Shown: piece after piece, positions 48,263-60,655 of the stretch
How positions within the stretch are numbered: the first letter of the stretch is position 1
Layout: every line of letters starts with the position of its first letter
DNA from: Leuctra nigra
Lineage: Eukaryota; Arthropoda; Insecta; Plecoptera; Leuctridae
Assembly (NCBI GenBank): GCA_934045905.1
Contig: OW203762.1
Span: 52,415,411 to 52,479,410 of the forward strand
Direction: 5' to 3'
DNA: 64,000 bases
Translations under genes and position numbers: made by a program
The notes under the pieces: generated by a model
Told to the model about the DNA's origin: nothing
Seen by the model: only the letters and a program-made list of their open reading frames with translations
Databases searched by the model: none

Positions 48263-50409
48263 TGCATTTGATGGCAGCAGGAATCGGGTAACTCCCGTAA
48301 CACTATGTGCCCTGCTGAACTGTGTTCGCGAAACATACTTTTAATATTTAGTTTTAATCATATTTTACACAAAATACTTAACTATGTGTTTTTTGCTATT
48401 AACGCATAACCATTTTATTAATTAAAATATTTATGGTCCAAATTGCACATGGTTGAAAGAGTAACTTCCTATACAACGGTAGGACTCAACATTGTCTCAA
48501 TCACAAACGAAGCGATTGAGCTATGACGAACTAAATTCTCCAATCAATTTTCAACAAAAGCAGATGGGAACTGTCGTATTCTCACTTCTTCGCAGCCAAT
48601 CCTCATTTGCGTAATCAAATCGTGTCCCCAAAGACTGTCCTTTCGGAAAGTTAGAAGTCGAAGGGTGTCATATCCGGGATGTAGGGGGGCCCATTGACCA
48701 ACTTAATCTGCTGATCACCAGATTTGTTACTAAGATAGAGCATACTTGATTGATCCCGAAGATAATAAGAAAGTTGTGCGATGAAATAAGTGATCATAAA
48801 AAAGCTATGCCCACTTTTGCGTTACTTTCGGTAGAGCTAAAGTTTGAGTTCGAATTCTATATAGTTTATGGTATATTCTTACCTTATATTTGAAACTTTC
48901 TTATTTTCCCAATTTCAAATGTTTTTGTTTTTCATATAGTTGTATGAAAATAAAAAGCAATAATAAAAACAGAAATAAAGTAGGTCGAAGTTTTATTTGT
49001 TCCCAGGTGAGCTCGCCGCTTCGCTGTTCGCGTCAGTCACGGATTTATGTGTTACATCACTCATTCAATCACTCCCATCGACATCAATCTGCCGCAGATT
49101 TATTCATTCTATTCAAATTCATTTACAATACCAACTGGTATTTGCGAGATAGGATGTTTACTTCGTTACTAATGTTATGCAATACATACTTGATGAACGA
49201 AGTCGTCTCAACGAGATGAGCAATGGAGTGAATTATTGATACTTTCTGTTAGATCTTGACTTCCTTCTTGTCAACCACAGTCCCTCGAGCATGTCTTTTT
49301 CCAGAGCAGAATGTTTCGTCGTCTCTGTGCCTGATGTGTGCATATCATTATTATTGACTGCATGCTCGCCTTACTTACAACTATGTCGTACATCTGACAA
49401 TTCGAGAGAGATGTCAGCTTGTGTCGTCAGTAAGTAGAGCAAATCCTTCTGGCAACTTTTCTCTTCATTGTCGTTTGAAGTGCAGCATTCATCTCGATAT
49501 CGTCTCTGTTTCCAGCATTTTTACGTTATGGGAAACTGTTCAAACCATCTCTAGTTTATAAATCAGATTTCTTCGCTAAAATCCGGGATACCGAAATAAA
49601 ATGTATAGTTTATAAGATTTCAATGTCGCTAGCATCTGTCTTTTGCTTTCGTTTTCCTGCCGGAGGTCTAAAAAATACCACTAAATAACATTTTCCGTTT
49701 TCTACGATTTCGTTGGCCGTTAAAAGCTAACCGACTGTAGACAAAACATAAACTATATGACATCGAAAAGGAACTATACATCTCTTCGTGTTCAACTTTC
49801 AAGTTTCAAAATGTAATTTATTTATTATTAGGTACATTACAACGTTGCATACAATACAATTTTAATGAATAAATAACACCCAAATAGGACAAACATGGCT
49901 TCAAATATGTCGCCTTTGATAACATCTTTGCCTCAATTCGTATTAGTAATTCGCTTATCGTAAACCACGGTACAAGAAAGTTTTACGCCAGTGCACAGTC
50001 GCCTTCTTTCGCACAGATAATTTTGGCAGAGCTCGCTGAATCGGTTTCTGATAAAAGAAAGAGACACTGAAATAGAAATAATATTATTTATGAGAAACAT
50101 TTCGCGAATAAGCCTGTGGGGATAATCTTTGGATTAGAGTCCCCAGCTACAATTCCAAACGACGAAAGCACTTAGGAGAGTATGGAAGCTCTCAAAGTCT
50201 CAAATAGCTAGTCGATGAAATAAAGTATAGAGAAACAAAAGCAACAAAACACAATTAAATATAGAGTTTTAAACTCGCATGCAGCACAGAAACCTGACGT
50301 GAATTCAGTAATTGCCCGTTGACATGGCTGCTATAAATTCATCCGAAGCGAAGAGAATCAATGTCATGCAACTCTCGTGATCGATTGAGACAATTGAGGT
50401 GATTCTTAC

Positions 50410-50553
50410 CAGCATTAGTTTCTCGTACTCTTCCTCGATGACAGTTCCATTGTAGTAGCGGTGCAGCGCTTTAGTGTCCGGGAAGTAGAAGCCGCGTCTA
50501 CACACGCACTTGTAGCTGCCTCGGCGGAATCCCAGCCCGGGTAGCGCCACGCA
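50410..50553 (-). CDS. GPR158/179-like class C GPCR, exon B (EGF-like stalk)
   Basis: The exon has 144 bases, 48 codons, phase 0 at both ends, with acceptor gtgttgcag and donor gtaagaatc. The peptide opens with a cysteine and carries GLGFRRGSYKCVCRRGFY, the stalk motif typical of GPR158 and GPR179. Cysteines are at residues 1, 16 and 18 of the exon, and there is one N-glycosylation sequon (NGT, residue 35). An acidic stretch EEEYEKLML leads into exon C. The stalk links the ligand-binding domain to the membrane helices and lies outside the cell. The first 69 coding bases and the acceptor are copied three more times upstream (to 50930), so four candidate acceptors exist. Only the proximal one leads directly into the full exon, because each upstream copy hits an in-frame TGA straight after its 69 coding bases. 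Confidence 0.93.
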
Positions 50554-50930
50554 CTGCAACACATCAACACTCAGTCAACACTCAGTCAACACTCAGTAGA
50601 AGCCGCGTCTACACACGCACTTGTAGCTGCCTCGGCGGAATCCCAGCCCGGGTAGCGCCACGCACTGCAACACATCAACACTCAGTCAACACTCAGTCAA
50701 CACTCAGTAGAAGCCGCGTCTACACACACACTTGTAGCTGCCTCGGCGGAATCCCAGCCCGGGTAGCGCCACGCACTGCAACAAATCAACACTCAGTCAA
50801 CACTCAGTCAACACTCAGTAGAAGCCGCGTCTACACACGCACTTGTAGCTGCCTCGGCGGAATCCCAGCCCGGGTAGCGCCACGCACTGCAACAGATCAA
50901 CATTCAGTCAACACTCAGTCAACACTCAGT
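50485..50930 (-). repeat. 111-bp tandem repeat, four copies of the exon B acceptor plus 69 coding bases
   Basis: Units start at exon positions 50553 (functional), 50664, 50775 and 50886. Each contains 42 intron bases, made mostly of an 11-base subrepeat (tgagtgttgac) and ending gttgcag, followed by 23 codons of exon B from the first cysteine to GFY. Each extra copy ends with TGA in the exon frame. Single-base differences between copies (acacac for acacgc near 50727; tgttgat followed by g, t or c) show that they are real diverging copies, not one copy assembled repeatedly. Confidence 0.96.
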
Positions 50931-50994
50931 TGATTAGATCATGACTTGGTCATGGGTCAGAACTTCTAGAGGAACACAAGAAGTCGCCATGTCG

Positions 50995-51064
50995 GATCAA
51001 ACACAGAGGTGGTGGAGGAGCCGTGCTGGATCAAACACAGAGGTGGTGGATGAGCCGTGCTGGA
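50995..51064. repeat. 34-bp direct repeat, two copies
   Basis: ggatcaaacacagaggtggt then ggaggagccgtgct is immediately repeated with one difference (gatgagccgtgct). It lies just beyond the exon B acceptor array. Confidence 0.85.
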
Positions 51065-54000
51065 AAGTTGTCTGGTTTCAGTAGAAAAAGTCAGTCCAAA
51101 GTCATTTATTTCATATACTTAAATACAATCACAACTTAATATAATTACGTTTGAATCACAATATGTATGCTCCAGTCAAACTTGCCTGGCCCATTATTCA
51201 CATGTTTATAATGAAAGTTGGAAATTGTCGGGGCAGGTAAATGGATGGTATGGGGTAGAATAATACAGAGGGTTGGAGGAACGTCACCGAAATGTCATTA
51301 AGTTAGTCCCTGCTATGTGGTCATCGGACTGTAAAAGGGTTTGGGTTGAGCTTGAGGTGTGAAAACATGAAGTCCCCGAGGGCCCGTTTCACGAGAAGTG
51401 GTGCATATTTCACGCGGCTGCTGCACAGCCTTCTCAACACGCATGGTCAAGCAGAGCAGCTTCGGAAGCCAACTTAAATCCTGCCCAAACCCCCCAAGGA
51501 ATCACGCCAAGACTCTTTGCCTTCCCGTTACAACTCGAAATCTCACAGATTCGTAACTTCAACATGTATATTAACGTATTGAAATTCAGGCTGACAATGC
51601 AACAAATATAAGTTCGTTATGTTGAGTAGAGAATTGCCAATTTACCGAGCTCTCAATTTTCCATATAAAATACAATATCGTGTTAGAGAAGATGTCATAT
51701 TCAGGTCACGTTCCTTTCTACCCACCACCATCACAACCCTCCACTTACGACCATATTTACCTAACTAACGAACATTCTAACCAATACTGTCTCAATCTAC
51801 ATCAAGAGAATAAGTTATAATACTGAAAATGATAGCATGACAAATAACATTGTTAGGTACCTTCAGCGAAGACAATGAAGATATCGTGAACAAATCTATC
51901 GGATGAAATGGTTAACTAAACCTCTCGGGTTTCTAACCGAATCTATATTACATAATAAATGAATGTGAATTCGGTTGGGACGCCATACAACTCATATCCC
52001 AAGTAGGGAGATGTTCCATTTATCATTTCCCTTGCGTCAATACGCGTAGGAAGTTGAGACGATCGTCCGCGTACCTTCTCGATCGCCATTGCCCCCCGCT
52101 GTCGCCTCTGACCAGGGACATGCTCAGCATACCGTCGCCATCATTATCCAGACCGCTGACCACCGGACACGTCGAGCCTGACATATTTGCACCGTATTAA
52201 TAGCTTGATTGCGTTATGGAACAAAGCCTATTGCCACGAACAATGGGGTGGCAGGTCAAACTTACAAGTGCGGATCAGATCTGAATGCAAATTTCATTAT
52301 TAAAAAATCTAGCCTTTTGTTATTACTTAATATCATAGCAAATGTTCTAACAATCTTCTTATTTTAGGGAAAGTTTTTAAGTGCTCGGCGGGAACTTAGT
52401 TTGCTAATTACCGCCCCAAGTTTAGATAAAAGGTGACTTTGTCCGTAAATTAATTAGATTATAAAAAAAACGTAGGTCTCTTTTCATTTCGAAAGAAATA
52501 AGGTTTAATAACCGCAACTCTTCGTCTTTTAAAGTACATAAAAGTTGAAAGAGGAAGATGCTACGGTGCGATCTGGGAAAAATTGTTTTAAAGATAAGTC
52601 GTGGTAAGTTTGTGAACTTCTGGTTCAGCCGGAAAAATTTATTAGAGAATATATAGAAATCCCACGAGAGACTTTTAACTCTTTAAGAAGATTTGTCTAA
52701 ACTTTGGCTCTCGTGAGCTATTGGTATTTAACGTCCGGTGAGTGGATGTGAGAAATGGCGCCTCCACCACGCGTCGCCGCATGCAGCGAGGTCGCCCAAT
52801 CTGTCTCGGACTTCTTGCCCGCGCTTGTGGCCCTGACGTAGCGGTCGGAAACCCCATTCATAGACCTTCTGTGCCGCCAGAATTTCAGCGAGCAAGTTTT
52901 CGAAAACTATGAATCAAATCTAAATGAATGCGATGTCTCTATTGAGAAAGTTACAATAGTAATTTCAAATCTTCAACTGGCAATGTGAAGAAAGTCCTTC
53001 GCATCTATTCACATAAACTTTTACCGAAAATCAAGATGACATTAATTTGAAGCAAAATGTTAAATCGATGAGTGAAGCAGTGTCTTGTCTCCTGATAAGC
53101 ATACCTATCTTTATCCATTAACTGGGTATAAGGTATATACGCAGCCTCCTTTAGTCCATACACACATATGTCATGCTTAGAGCGTGGGGTGAGGACCCCT
53201 CTGGGAGAGATTAAAGCAGATGTCACCAGGAGCTGATTTCTCCTTTAATCCCGCATGCACCGGTACGACATCATTATGATCTCTACCGAGTTACTTAGCT
53301 CTTTGATTTTGATGAAAAATAAAGCATCTTGCCTTCCTACTTGAATTGCTTTGGGAATGACGTGAGTGTGACGGAGTCGCCATCGAACTGCATTCTTAAC
53401 TAACACACGAGAGTTACTAGCGATAAAGTTAGCAAGCATCTGAAACATTTGGTTATGTCAGAAACAGTCGCCCTTCAAAGAGAACGGTTTGCCTTTGATG
53501 GTACTAACTCAGTAAATTGTCTGGTTGTAAGTGAACAAGCGATTGCAAGTGCTTGATATAGATTTTAGTAATATGTCATGAAATAACGTGGAGCTAAAGT
53601 CTACTTGAAATGACATACGCGCATGAAAGCCCAGCATAACATGCATCAGAGCTCCGTCTTGGACTCGAAATCATTTTTGAGGTAAAGATTAATATTTTCG
53701 TCCTTTCACTGCTCTTTGACAGATGACATTCTGAGAGTCTCCAAGCAAGTCCATTACATTAGAGACTCTTTGCCAGAAAAGAAGCCACAAAGTTTATTGT
53801 ATGGTAAGAAAACAGACTTGCTTCCTCCTCTCATCCGTGGAGTCGAAGTGATTAATGTTGAAGATAAAACATGTTTCGGTCTTCAGGAAACTGTCGTGAG
53901 TCGTCGCATGGACCTGAGTTTCTGATACATTATGCAAATGGAAAACCAAGCGAAGATATATACGTTTCAAGTTGAACGGTTGAGACTATGCGGCGAACCA

Positions 54001-54289
54001 GAAACATCATTTCATGTGTGACAAAATGTCTCTCCAGCCAGCCGCATTGGGGAGCTGCCAGTCAAATATCACTATATCACGTATATTTCACATGAAATAT
54101 ATCAAATTAATATATTTCAAATGAAATAAATATTAGGTGGGTACTTATTTGATTCAAGGGGGCAAGGATTTTTTTAACCACCATTAGTAGAATGCTTCTA
54201 ATTAATAACTTTCGTAATAATTTTTAAAATTAATAATATGTTTGTATATTATGAAAAGATAAATTGATTTACGCTATTTTGGTTTCCAT

Positions 54290-54545
54290 CGGTCCTGCAC
54301 TTTCAAGACATGACGTCACTTCCGGTTTTAAACTAAAAAACTCATAAGTTTAGGGCACCTTAGATAACTTTAAGCTCAACCGGTTCCAAGTTTAATACAA
54401 TATCTGAATATCTTTGGAAGAATCAGAACCATCTGAATCAGAGAGCGGTGTAATTTCGATAGGCAAGTTTGGAATACTCGTATATTTTCGGTGGGTCATA
54501 GCTCCAAATTAAGAACAAGTGTTGCAAAATTAATTATAGCAAACT
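54290..54545 (-). repeat. Partial copy of the ETS/CRE-motif repeat family
   Basis: It contains tgacgtcacttccggtttta (54311), then a segment resembling the 35400-35450 region of copy 1 in inverse, including tgggtcatagctccaaatta. Both termini are missing. Confidence 0.55.
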
Positions 54546-56229
54546 CCTACTAACTATACAAACGAAACATTTATGTTGAAATATTACTTTCAAAATGATG
54601 GAGCCAAATTCATTTGTTTTCATATTCTCGAACAAGTAGAAGGGACAAGCAGGAAAAGCTTTTCCCTTTTCTTGGGAAAAGCAGAGCCAGAGAAAATGCA
54701 TATCTCACATACCTTACATCGCGAGAAATGTCAGAATAATATAAGATGTATTCTGCATCCAGTTGTAATAATTGAAAATATAACATTCTCTCAGAGCGTT
54801 GCAAAATGCTGTGAGCTTTCATTCAACATGAAATCAGCATAGCCTAAGTGAAGCACAGATTAAAATTAATGATAAAATGTGCCAATTGGAGCGTAGTGAA
54901 ACTACAATTATTCATAAATGTGTAGATGCAGAAGAAGTTATTTCATAATTGAAAAACTACAATTGTGATAAATTTTTTGCTCTTGTTACCGTATATTACT
55001 TAATTACAAAATATATTAGATTGGGTTGATAAAATCAGACGATGAATGTAATTAAATATAACTCCAATCATGTAATATGGTTCGTTACTTTGCATCGAGC
55101 TTTTAGCACATCTGACGGTAAAATATCCAGGGGATTATAAATTGTATTGTTCTTTAGATCGTCGATTATCATATTAAGATAAATGTCTGGATCAAGTATT
55201 TGTATCAAATTATGACTCAACTTGGTACAACATAAATCTGGCAGTTTATTCAATACGTATCACATTTCAATACGTATAATTCGGTTGTTTTGTGTAATGC
55301 AGCTGGGAATAAAGTAGGTAAAAAATGACTCGTCAATGGTTCACTTTGCTTTAGAATGGTACTAGAAGATGAGCATACATAATGATGGTTATTTCCACAG
55401 AGTAGTTATAGCCTTGTATTTCTATTACGTGTTCTATTATATTCACAAGCTCGGATTTACAAATTAGCGTTCCAACATATTTCCAACAACAAACCGTAGA
55501 GATGAGGCTACTTATTATTAGCTGTGCACATTCTCGAGCTATTGTTTTAATAATTCCCAGTAGTAAGGCACTACGCTAAAATCAATAAAGTAAAAAACTT
55601 TAATAATAATATGGTGCTGAAGCTCAACCCATTAGATGAAGCTGGCAATTACAGTGGGTTCTGATAGCGAACTTTTCAATTGCATTTCATATGCACGGTA
55701 TGATGGGGAGAGCGATGGCGTAAAAGGTATTGAACTGTCAGTTTTTATTTATCTATCGCCAGGTTTCGAACTCGACTAACTGGCTCATCCATTTACTCAG
55801 TAAATTGCGAAGGATTTTAAAAAATATCTTTGTATTTAGTTTCATTGAACACTGTTGGGAACATCCACGTATCGGGACATGCAAACATTTCAATACACAA
55901 GCAAACTGACTCGTAGAGGTTAGGGCGATCGAACTTCTGCGCTGAAAGCTGAAAGCAATTAGGTCCATCTCTGATTTCAGTATTTTATAATTGAAATAAC
56001 TTGATGTTTCCGATATATTCCAGAAGGCGATACATGCAAATATGCGTTGTTTTAGAACAACACTGTATGTTAGTATGTAGTACACAAGTGAGTACATAAA
56101 CACATACAATGATGCTGAATTCTATTTGTTTCTGGAATTTCTAATGTCTAGGAATGTCATTAAGTTTCTGACCGCCTAGAATCTCGCGTCATAGGGACAA
56201 TTTCAAGTAGGATTTTATGGTAAAATATA

Positions 56230-56367
56230 CCCCATAAAAAACACTCCGTGTAAAAATACCAGCCAAAATATCACTCCTTTTCAGTGCTGAATTTTTAGAT
56301 TTCTTCTATTTTTTTTATAGTTGAAGAGACTTGGCTGGTATTTTTACACGGAGTGTTTTTTATGGGG
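56230..56367. mobile_element. CACTCCGTG-type MITE, short palindromic copy of 138 bp
   Basis: The terminal repeats are ccccataaaaaacactccgt with gtaaaaataccagccaa, and the inverse ttggctggtatttttac with acggagtgttttttatgggg, about 37 bases and perfect. The subterminal boxes agtgatatttt and gctgaattttt match copy 36365. Its right edge abuts the diverged ETS/CRE-motif repeat. Confidence 0.9.
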
Positions 56368-57348
56368 ATATCACTAATTTTTTAGTTTATTAACACAACT
56401 TGTAAGACATATCGGAGCAACAATGAGAATGACTAATTCATTTAAAAAAAATACGCCATTTACGAATTGGTTACTAAAAAAAGTTTTGTTTGGTTCTAAA
56501 TATAAGCTTAAAGGGATATTCCATGAAGAATTGCGAAAGCATCGTTCCAATCGGTCCAGCCGTTTTCAAGATATGGCATCACTTCCGGATTTCAATATGG
56601 CGGCTGAAATAACTGCCACCTAGAATTTATTTCTATAAATGGTATGTATCATTATAAGCCTTCTGAATAGATATTAATAGGTTTTTATATAACAGAGAAG
56701 TGAATTTTCGCAGATTTCGCATAACTATGACGTCATTTCCGGTTTCAGTAATTATACAACTTTAGTTTTACTATTGATATTTCATATAGAGAACCGTCTG
56801 AATCGATTGGTGCTAGTTTCATTCCGATCGGTCTAGCCATTTTCGAGATATGATGTCACTTCCGGTTTCAAAATGGCGGCTTCCGGTTGGTTTTATAAAA
56901 AGGCATCTCAGACGCCAAAAGTGCACATGTGGTAAAAATTTCAGATCGATCGGCTCAGCCGTTTAGGCTGTGGCGGTGATAGCGGTGTTTCCTGATATCT
57001 GAATCATCATCATCATCATCATCATCTAAAGAAGAAGAAGAAGAAGAAGAAGAAGAAGAAGATGAAAGTGATGTAATTTCACTGTTTTCACGGCCCTCTA
57101 GCTCGCAAATGGCATAACCTATTGTTCCAAAATTTGGTATATGGGGTGGGGTGGGCCATAGCTCGAAATTAAGATATTTCACAACAATGTGAGGTTTTCC
57201 AATTTTATGATCCAGTAGGCCGAAAATGCCATGTTGTTGCTTACAGTAAAAGTGGTTGGTCTGCTCCTCAGTTTATTAGGCAATTACGGTATGTTGAGTG
57301 AGTGTGAGTGTATAGTACGACTTGGCTGGGTGGAGCGACCGCTCCACT
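56368..57348 (-). repeat. Dispersed ETS/CRE-motif repeat (copy 2, inverted)
   Basis: Read on the minus strand it starts agtggagcggtcgctccacc at 57348 and follows copy 1 (35139-36364), including gagctatggcccaccccacc and gccatttgcgagctagaggg. Three motif sites remain: 56848 (gtcacttccggtttc), 56728 (tgacgtcatttccggttt) and a degenerate one at 56568. It ends at gatatcccc, next to the MITE at 56230-56367. A CAT/GAA microsatellite at 57003-57062 sits inside. Confidence 0.8.
57003..57062. repeat. Trinucleotide microsatellite, (CAT)n then (GAA)n
   Basis: About eight CAT/ATC units are followed by about eleven GAA units inside the diverged repeat copy 2. The matching site in copy 1 (35420-35450) has only gatgatgatgattcag, so the expansion happened in this copy. 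The minus-strand reading of serine and aspartate runs is not a protein. Confidence 0.9.
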
Positions 57349-57643
57349 AGATTTCATTAACGTTATGTTTTATAGCATGTAATTCGTGAGGTATGCTGCT
57401 TTACTCATTACCTTAATTTAGTGTAAATTATCATCTTACTGTACTGCCTACCATACACAAATTAGTAGGTACAACCGAGGTAAAACCAAAGAAACGGGGT
57501 GAAGATTAATTTATTTTTATGTTTATTTTGAAAAAGTTGTCAAAATTGATCTATAAAGTATACATGCTCCGCACAATGATCACTTGCAACTTATTGACGA
57601 TTGTTTCCAGTGCAGAGGGAAGTCACCCAGTGTGTTATGTATA

Positions 57644-57723
57644 GTACAGTGAGATTCAGAAGAAAGCGGTCGGAGTGCCTGGCACAGGGGCACTACGACC
57701 GCTTTCTTCTGAATCTCACTGTA
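57644..57723. mobile_element. 80-bp perfect hairpin, Tc1/mariner-like mini-MITE
   Basis: tacagtgagattcagaagaa then agcggtcg is inversely repeated as cgaccgct then ttcttctgaatctcactgta, with a loop of about 25 bases (gagtgcctggcacaggggca). TA at each edge followed by CAGT is typical of Tc1/mariner ends. The alternative is a hairpin RNA precursor, for which I see no other support. Confidence 0.75.
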
Positions 57724-58291
57724 CATGAACCAAGGTGACCAGATGGGGCTTGGAAATACTCGGGACAATACATTTTTTCTAATTATTATCTCTCGACTAG
57801 GAAAAATAACCTACTATCGCGAGAGAAAATATTGTGGGCTGGGAGGTGGCCCCCAGCTTTCATGCGGTTTCAAGGACAATGATGAGTTAATGAAATCAAT
57901 TTAGAACATCTACTCGTTTCAAATACATATACTGAGGTGATAATTGGTTCAATGCTACACGTACACTGTATATTTTTTTTGTGATTCTACCATGTGAAAT
58001 GTAGGGACGAATGTTTATTTAAGATGGAGATAATCAAAAGTTCATTCCACGTGTTCATTAAAACAGTTTTCATTATACATGAACAATATGTTTCATTTCA
58101 ATTTTGAATGGCTTCAGGCGAACACAAGATGGGGTGAATAATGATGAGAAAGTTTGGGTAATTTAAGCTACAATAATGAAACAATAGCCAGTGAACAATA
58201 ATATTCGGTTAAAATGTATTCACAATATTGTGAATTTTCTAAAATAGTCCATGATTACGCATTTTAGAAACAAAAAGCATTTTAGGACTGG

Positions 58292-58523
58292 TGATCAGAC
58301 ACGTGACTGCTGATCAGACGCGTGACTGCTGATCAGACGCGTGACTGCTGATCAGACGCGTGACTGCTGATCAGACACGTGACTGCTGATCAGACACGTG
58401 ACTGCTGATCAGACGCGTGACTGCTGATCGGACCCGTGACTGCTGATCAGACGCGTGACTGCTGATCAGACGCGTGACTGCTGATCAGACACGTGACTGC
58501 TGATCGGACACGTGACTGCTGAT
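58292..58523. repeat. 19-bp tandem repeat, about 12 copies
   Basis: The unit is tgatcagacgcgtgactgc, with variants acacgtgac, acccgtgac and tgatcgga. Each unit carries the palindrome TGATCA or its variant, plus either ACGCGT or CACGTG. It lies in the intron between exons A and B. Confidence 0.95.
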
Positions 58524-59102
58524 CTGCTAGTTAAATATTCCACGCCATTCTCCAGGCTCAACTGACTGGTCGCTCAGCTCAATATTGTCAGGCAGAAGAA
58601 TGCGAGCCCAGACACAGAATTAATTAGCCAATAATTCGTATTTGGTGCTCCGAGTTGGAAGACATTTGATTCAAAAAGGGTTGAATAATTGGGAACAAAG
58701 CATCAGTAAAACAAATACAAACGGAAGTCTCAACGGAGAACATTTCTACAAAATACTTTAGAAATAATTTAATTACCAACAAAAAGGAAAGGCGCCCTTT
58801 TTTAATTGGATGTTGGAAATCTGAGGAGATTCAGCTGCGCAATCCTTGAACTGTAGCAAAGTCCAATATCACCAGAACACGATTCCTCATAAAAACTGAG
58901 ATAGCTCCATTCACAAGAAACCAATTAACTGTTTTGTTAAAATCCAGTCACGTATTCCGTAAACCAACAGGAAAATTCTAATAAAGAGTTGAAGAGGCGC
59001 TCAAAAACTTGCGATAACGTACGAGAGTGCTTCAGAAATTGTCTTGCCATTAAAATCTAAACGGTGTTGTGGACATGAGTTTGCATGAGTATAGTGACCG
59101 AT

Positions 59103-60655
59103 TCATACATGGCATGTGTTGTAGATGGCATGTGTTGAAGATGGCATGTGTTGAAGATGGCATTGTGTTGAAGATGGCATGACGTGTTGTAGATGGCATG
59201 TGTTGAAGATGGCATGTGTTGAAGATGGCATGTGTTGAAGATGGCATTGTGTTGAAGTGGCATGATGTGTTGTAGATGGCATGTGTTGAAGATGGCATGT
59301 GTTGAAGATGGCATGTGTTGAAGATGGCATGTGTTGAAGTGACATGTGTTGAAGATGGCATGTGTTGAAGATGGCATGTGTTGAAGTGACATGTGTTGAA
59401 GTGACATGTGTTGAAGATGGCATGTGTTGAAGATGGCATGTGTTGAAGATGGCATGTGTTGAAGTGACATGTGTTGAAGATGGCATGTGTTGAAGATGGC
59501 ATGTGTTGAAGTGACATGTGTTGAAGTGACATGTGTTGAAGATGGCATGTGTTGAAGATGGCATGTGTTGAAGATATGTGTTGAAGATGGCATGTGTTGT
59601 AGATGGCATGTGTTGACGATGGCATGTGTTGGAGATATGTGTTGAAGAATGAAGATGGCATGTGTTGAAGATGGCATGACGTGTTGAAGATGGCATGTGT
59701 TGAAAATGGCATGTGCTGAAGACATGTTGAAGATGGCATGTGCTGAAGATGGCATGTGTTGAAGATGGCATGTGTTGAAGATGGCATGTGTTAAAGATGG
59801 CATGTGTTGAAGATGGCATGTGTTGAAGTGGCATGTGTTGAAGTGACATGACGTGTTGAAGTGGCATGTGTTGAAGTGGCATGTGTTGAAGATGGCATGA
59901 CGTGTTGAAGATGGCATGTGTTGAAGATGGCATGTGCTGAAGATGGCATGTGTTGAAGATGGCATGTGTTGAAGATGGCATGTGTTGAAGATGGCATGTG
60001 TTGAAGATGGCACTTGTTGAAGATGGCATGTGTTGAAGATGACATGTGTTGAAGTGGCATGTGTTGAAGTGGCATGTGTTGAAGATGGCATGTGCTGAAG
60101 ATGGCATGTGTTGTAGATGGCATGTGCTGAAGATGGCATGTGTTGAAGATGGCATGTGTTGAAGATAGCATGTGTTGAAGATGGCATGTGTTGAAGATGG
60201 CATGTGTTGAAGTGGCATGTGTTGAAGTGACATGACGTGTTGAAGTGGCATGTGTTGAAGTGGCATGTGTTGAAGATGGCATGACGTGTTGAAGATGGCA
60301 TGTGTTGAAGATGGCATGTGCTGAAGATGGCATGACGTGTTGAAGATGGCATGTGTTGTAGATGGCATGTGTTGAAGTGGCATGACGTGTTGAAGATGGC
60401 ATGTGTTGAAGATGGCATGTGTTGAAGTGGCATGTGTTGAAGATGGCATGACGTGTTGAAGATGGCATGTGTTGAAGATGGCATGTGTTGAAGTGGCATG
60501 TGTTGAAGTGGCATGTGTTGAAGTGGCATGTGTTGAAGTGACATGACGTGTTGAAGTGGCATGTGTTGAAGTGGCATGTGTTGAAGTGGCATGTGTTGAA
60601 GATGGCATGACGTGTTGAAGATGGCATGTGTTGAAGATGGCATGTGCTGAAGATA
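59103..60655. repeat. Short-unit minisatellite (15-19 bp, about 100 copies) next to the exon A donor
   Basis: The plus strand reads as mixed units gatggcatgtgttgaa, gtggcatgtgttgaa, gtgacatgtgttgaa and a longer form containing catgacgtgttgaa. Scattered variants include gttgtagat, gctgaagat and gatatgtgttg. A block of roughly 130 bases starting near 59822 recurs near 60208, so part of the array grew by duplication of about 386 bases. The array ends about 14 bases inside the intron from the exon A donor at 60669. Long minus-strand frames rich in HLQHMPSSTHAIFNTC are artefacts of the repeat. No copies of the exon A donor occur in it. Confidence 0.95.

Larger units (their letters stand above)
47219..50409 (-). 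other. Intron between exons B and C, outside the acceptor array
   Basis: It carries the truncated LINE on the plus strand (47316-48262). The remaining 2.1 kb (48263-50409) is AT-rich, with no coding exon or repeat that I recognise. Confidence 0.8.
50931..59102 (-). other. Intron between exons A and B, outside the arrays
   Basis: It contains the two-copy 34-bp repeat, the MITE 56230-56367, repeat copies at 54290 and 56368-57348, the mini-hairpin at 57644 and the 19-bp array. A GC-rich patch at 52735-52860 stands out but shows no exon with good splice sites. The rest is AT-rich and featureless. Confidence 0.75.
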
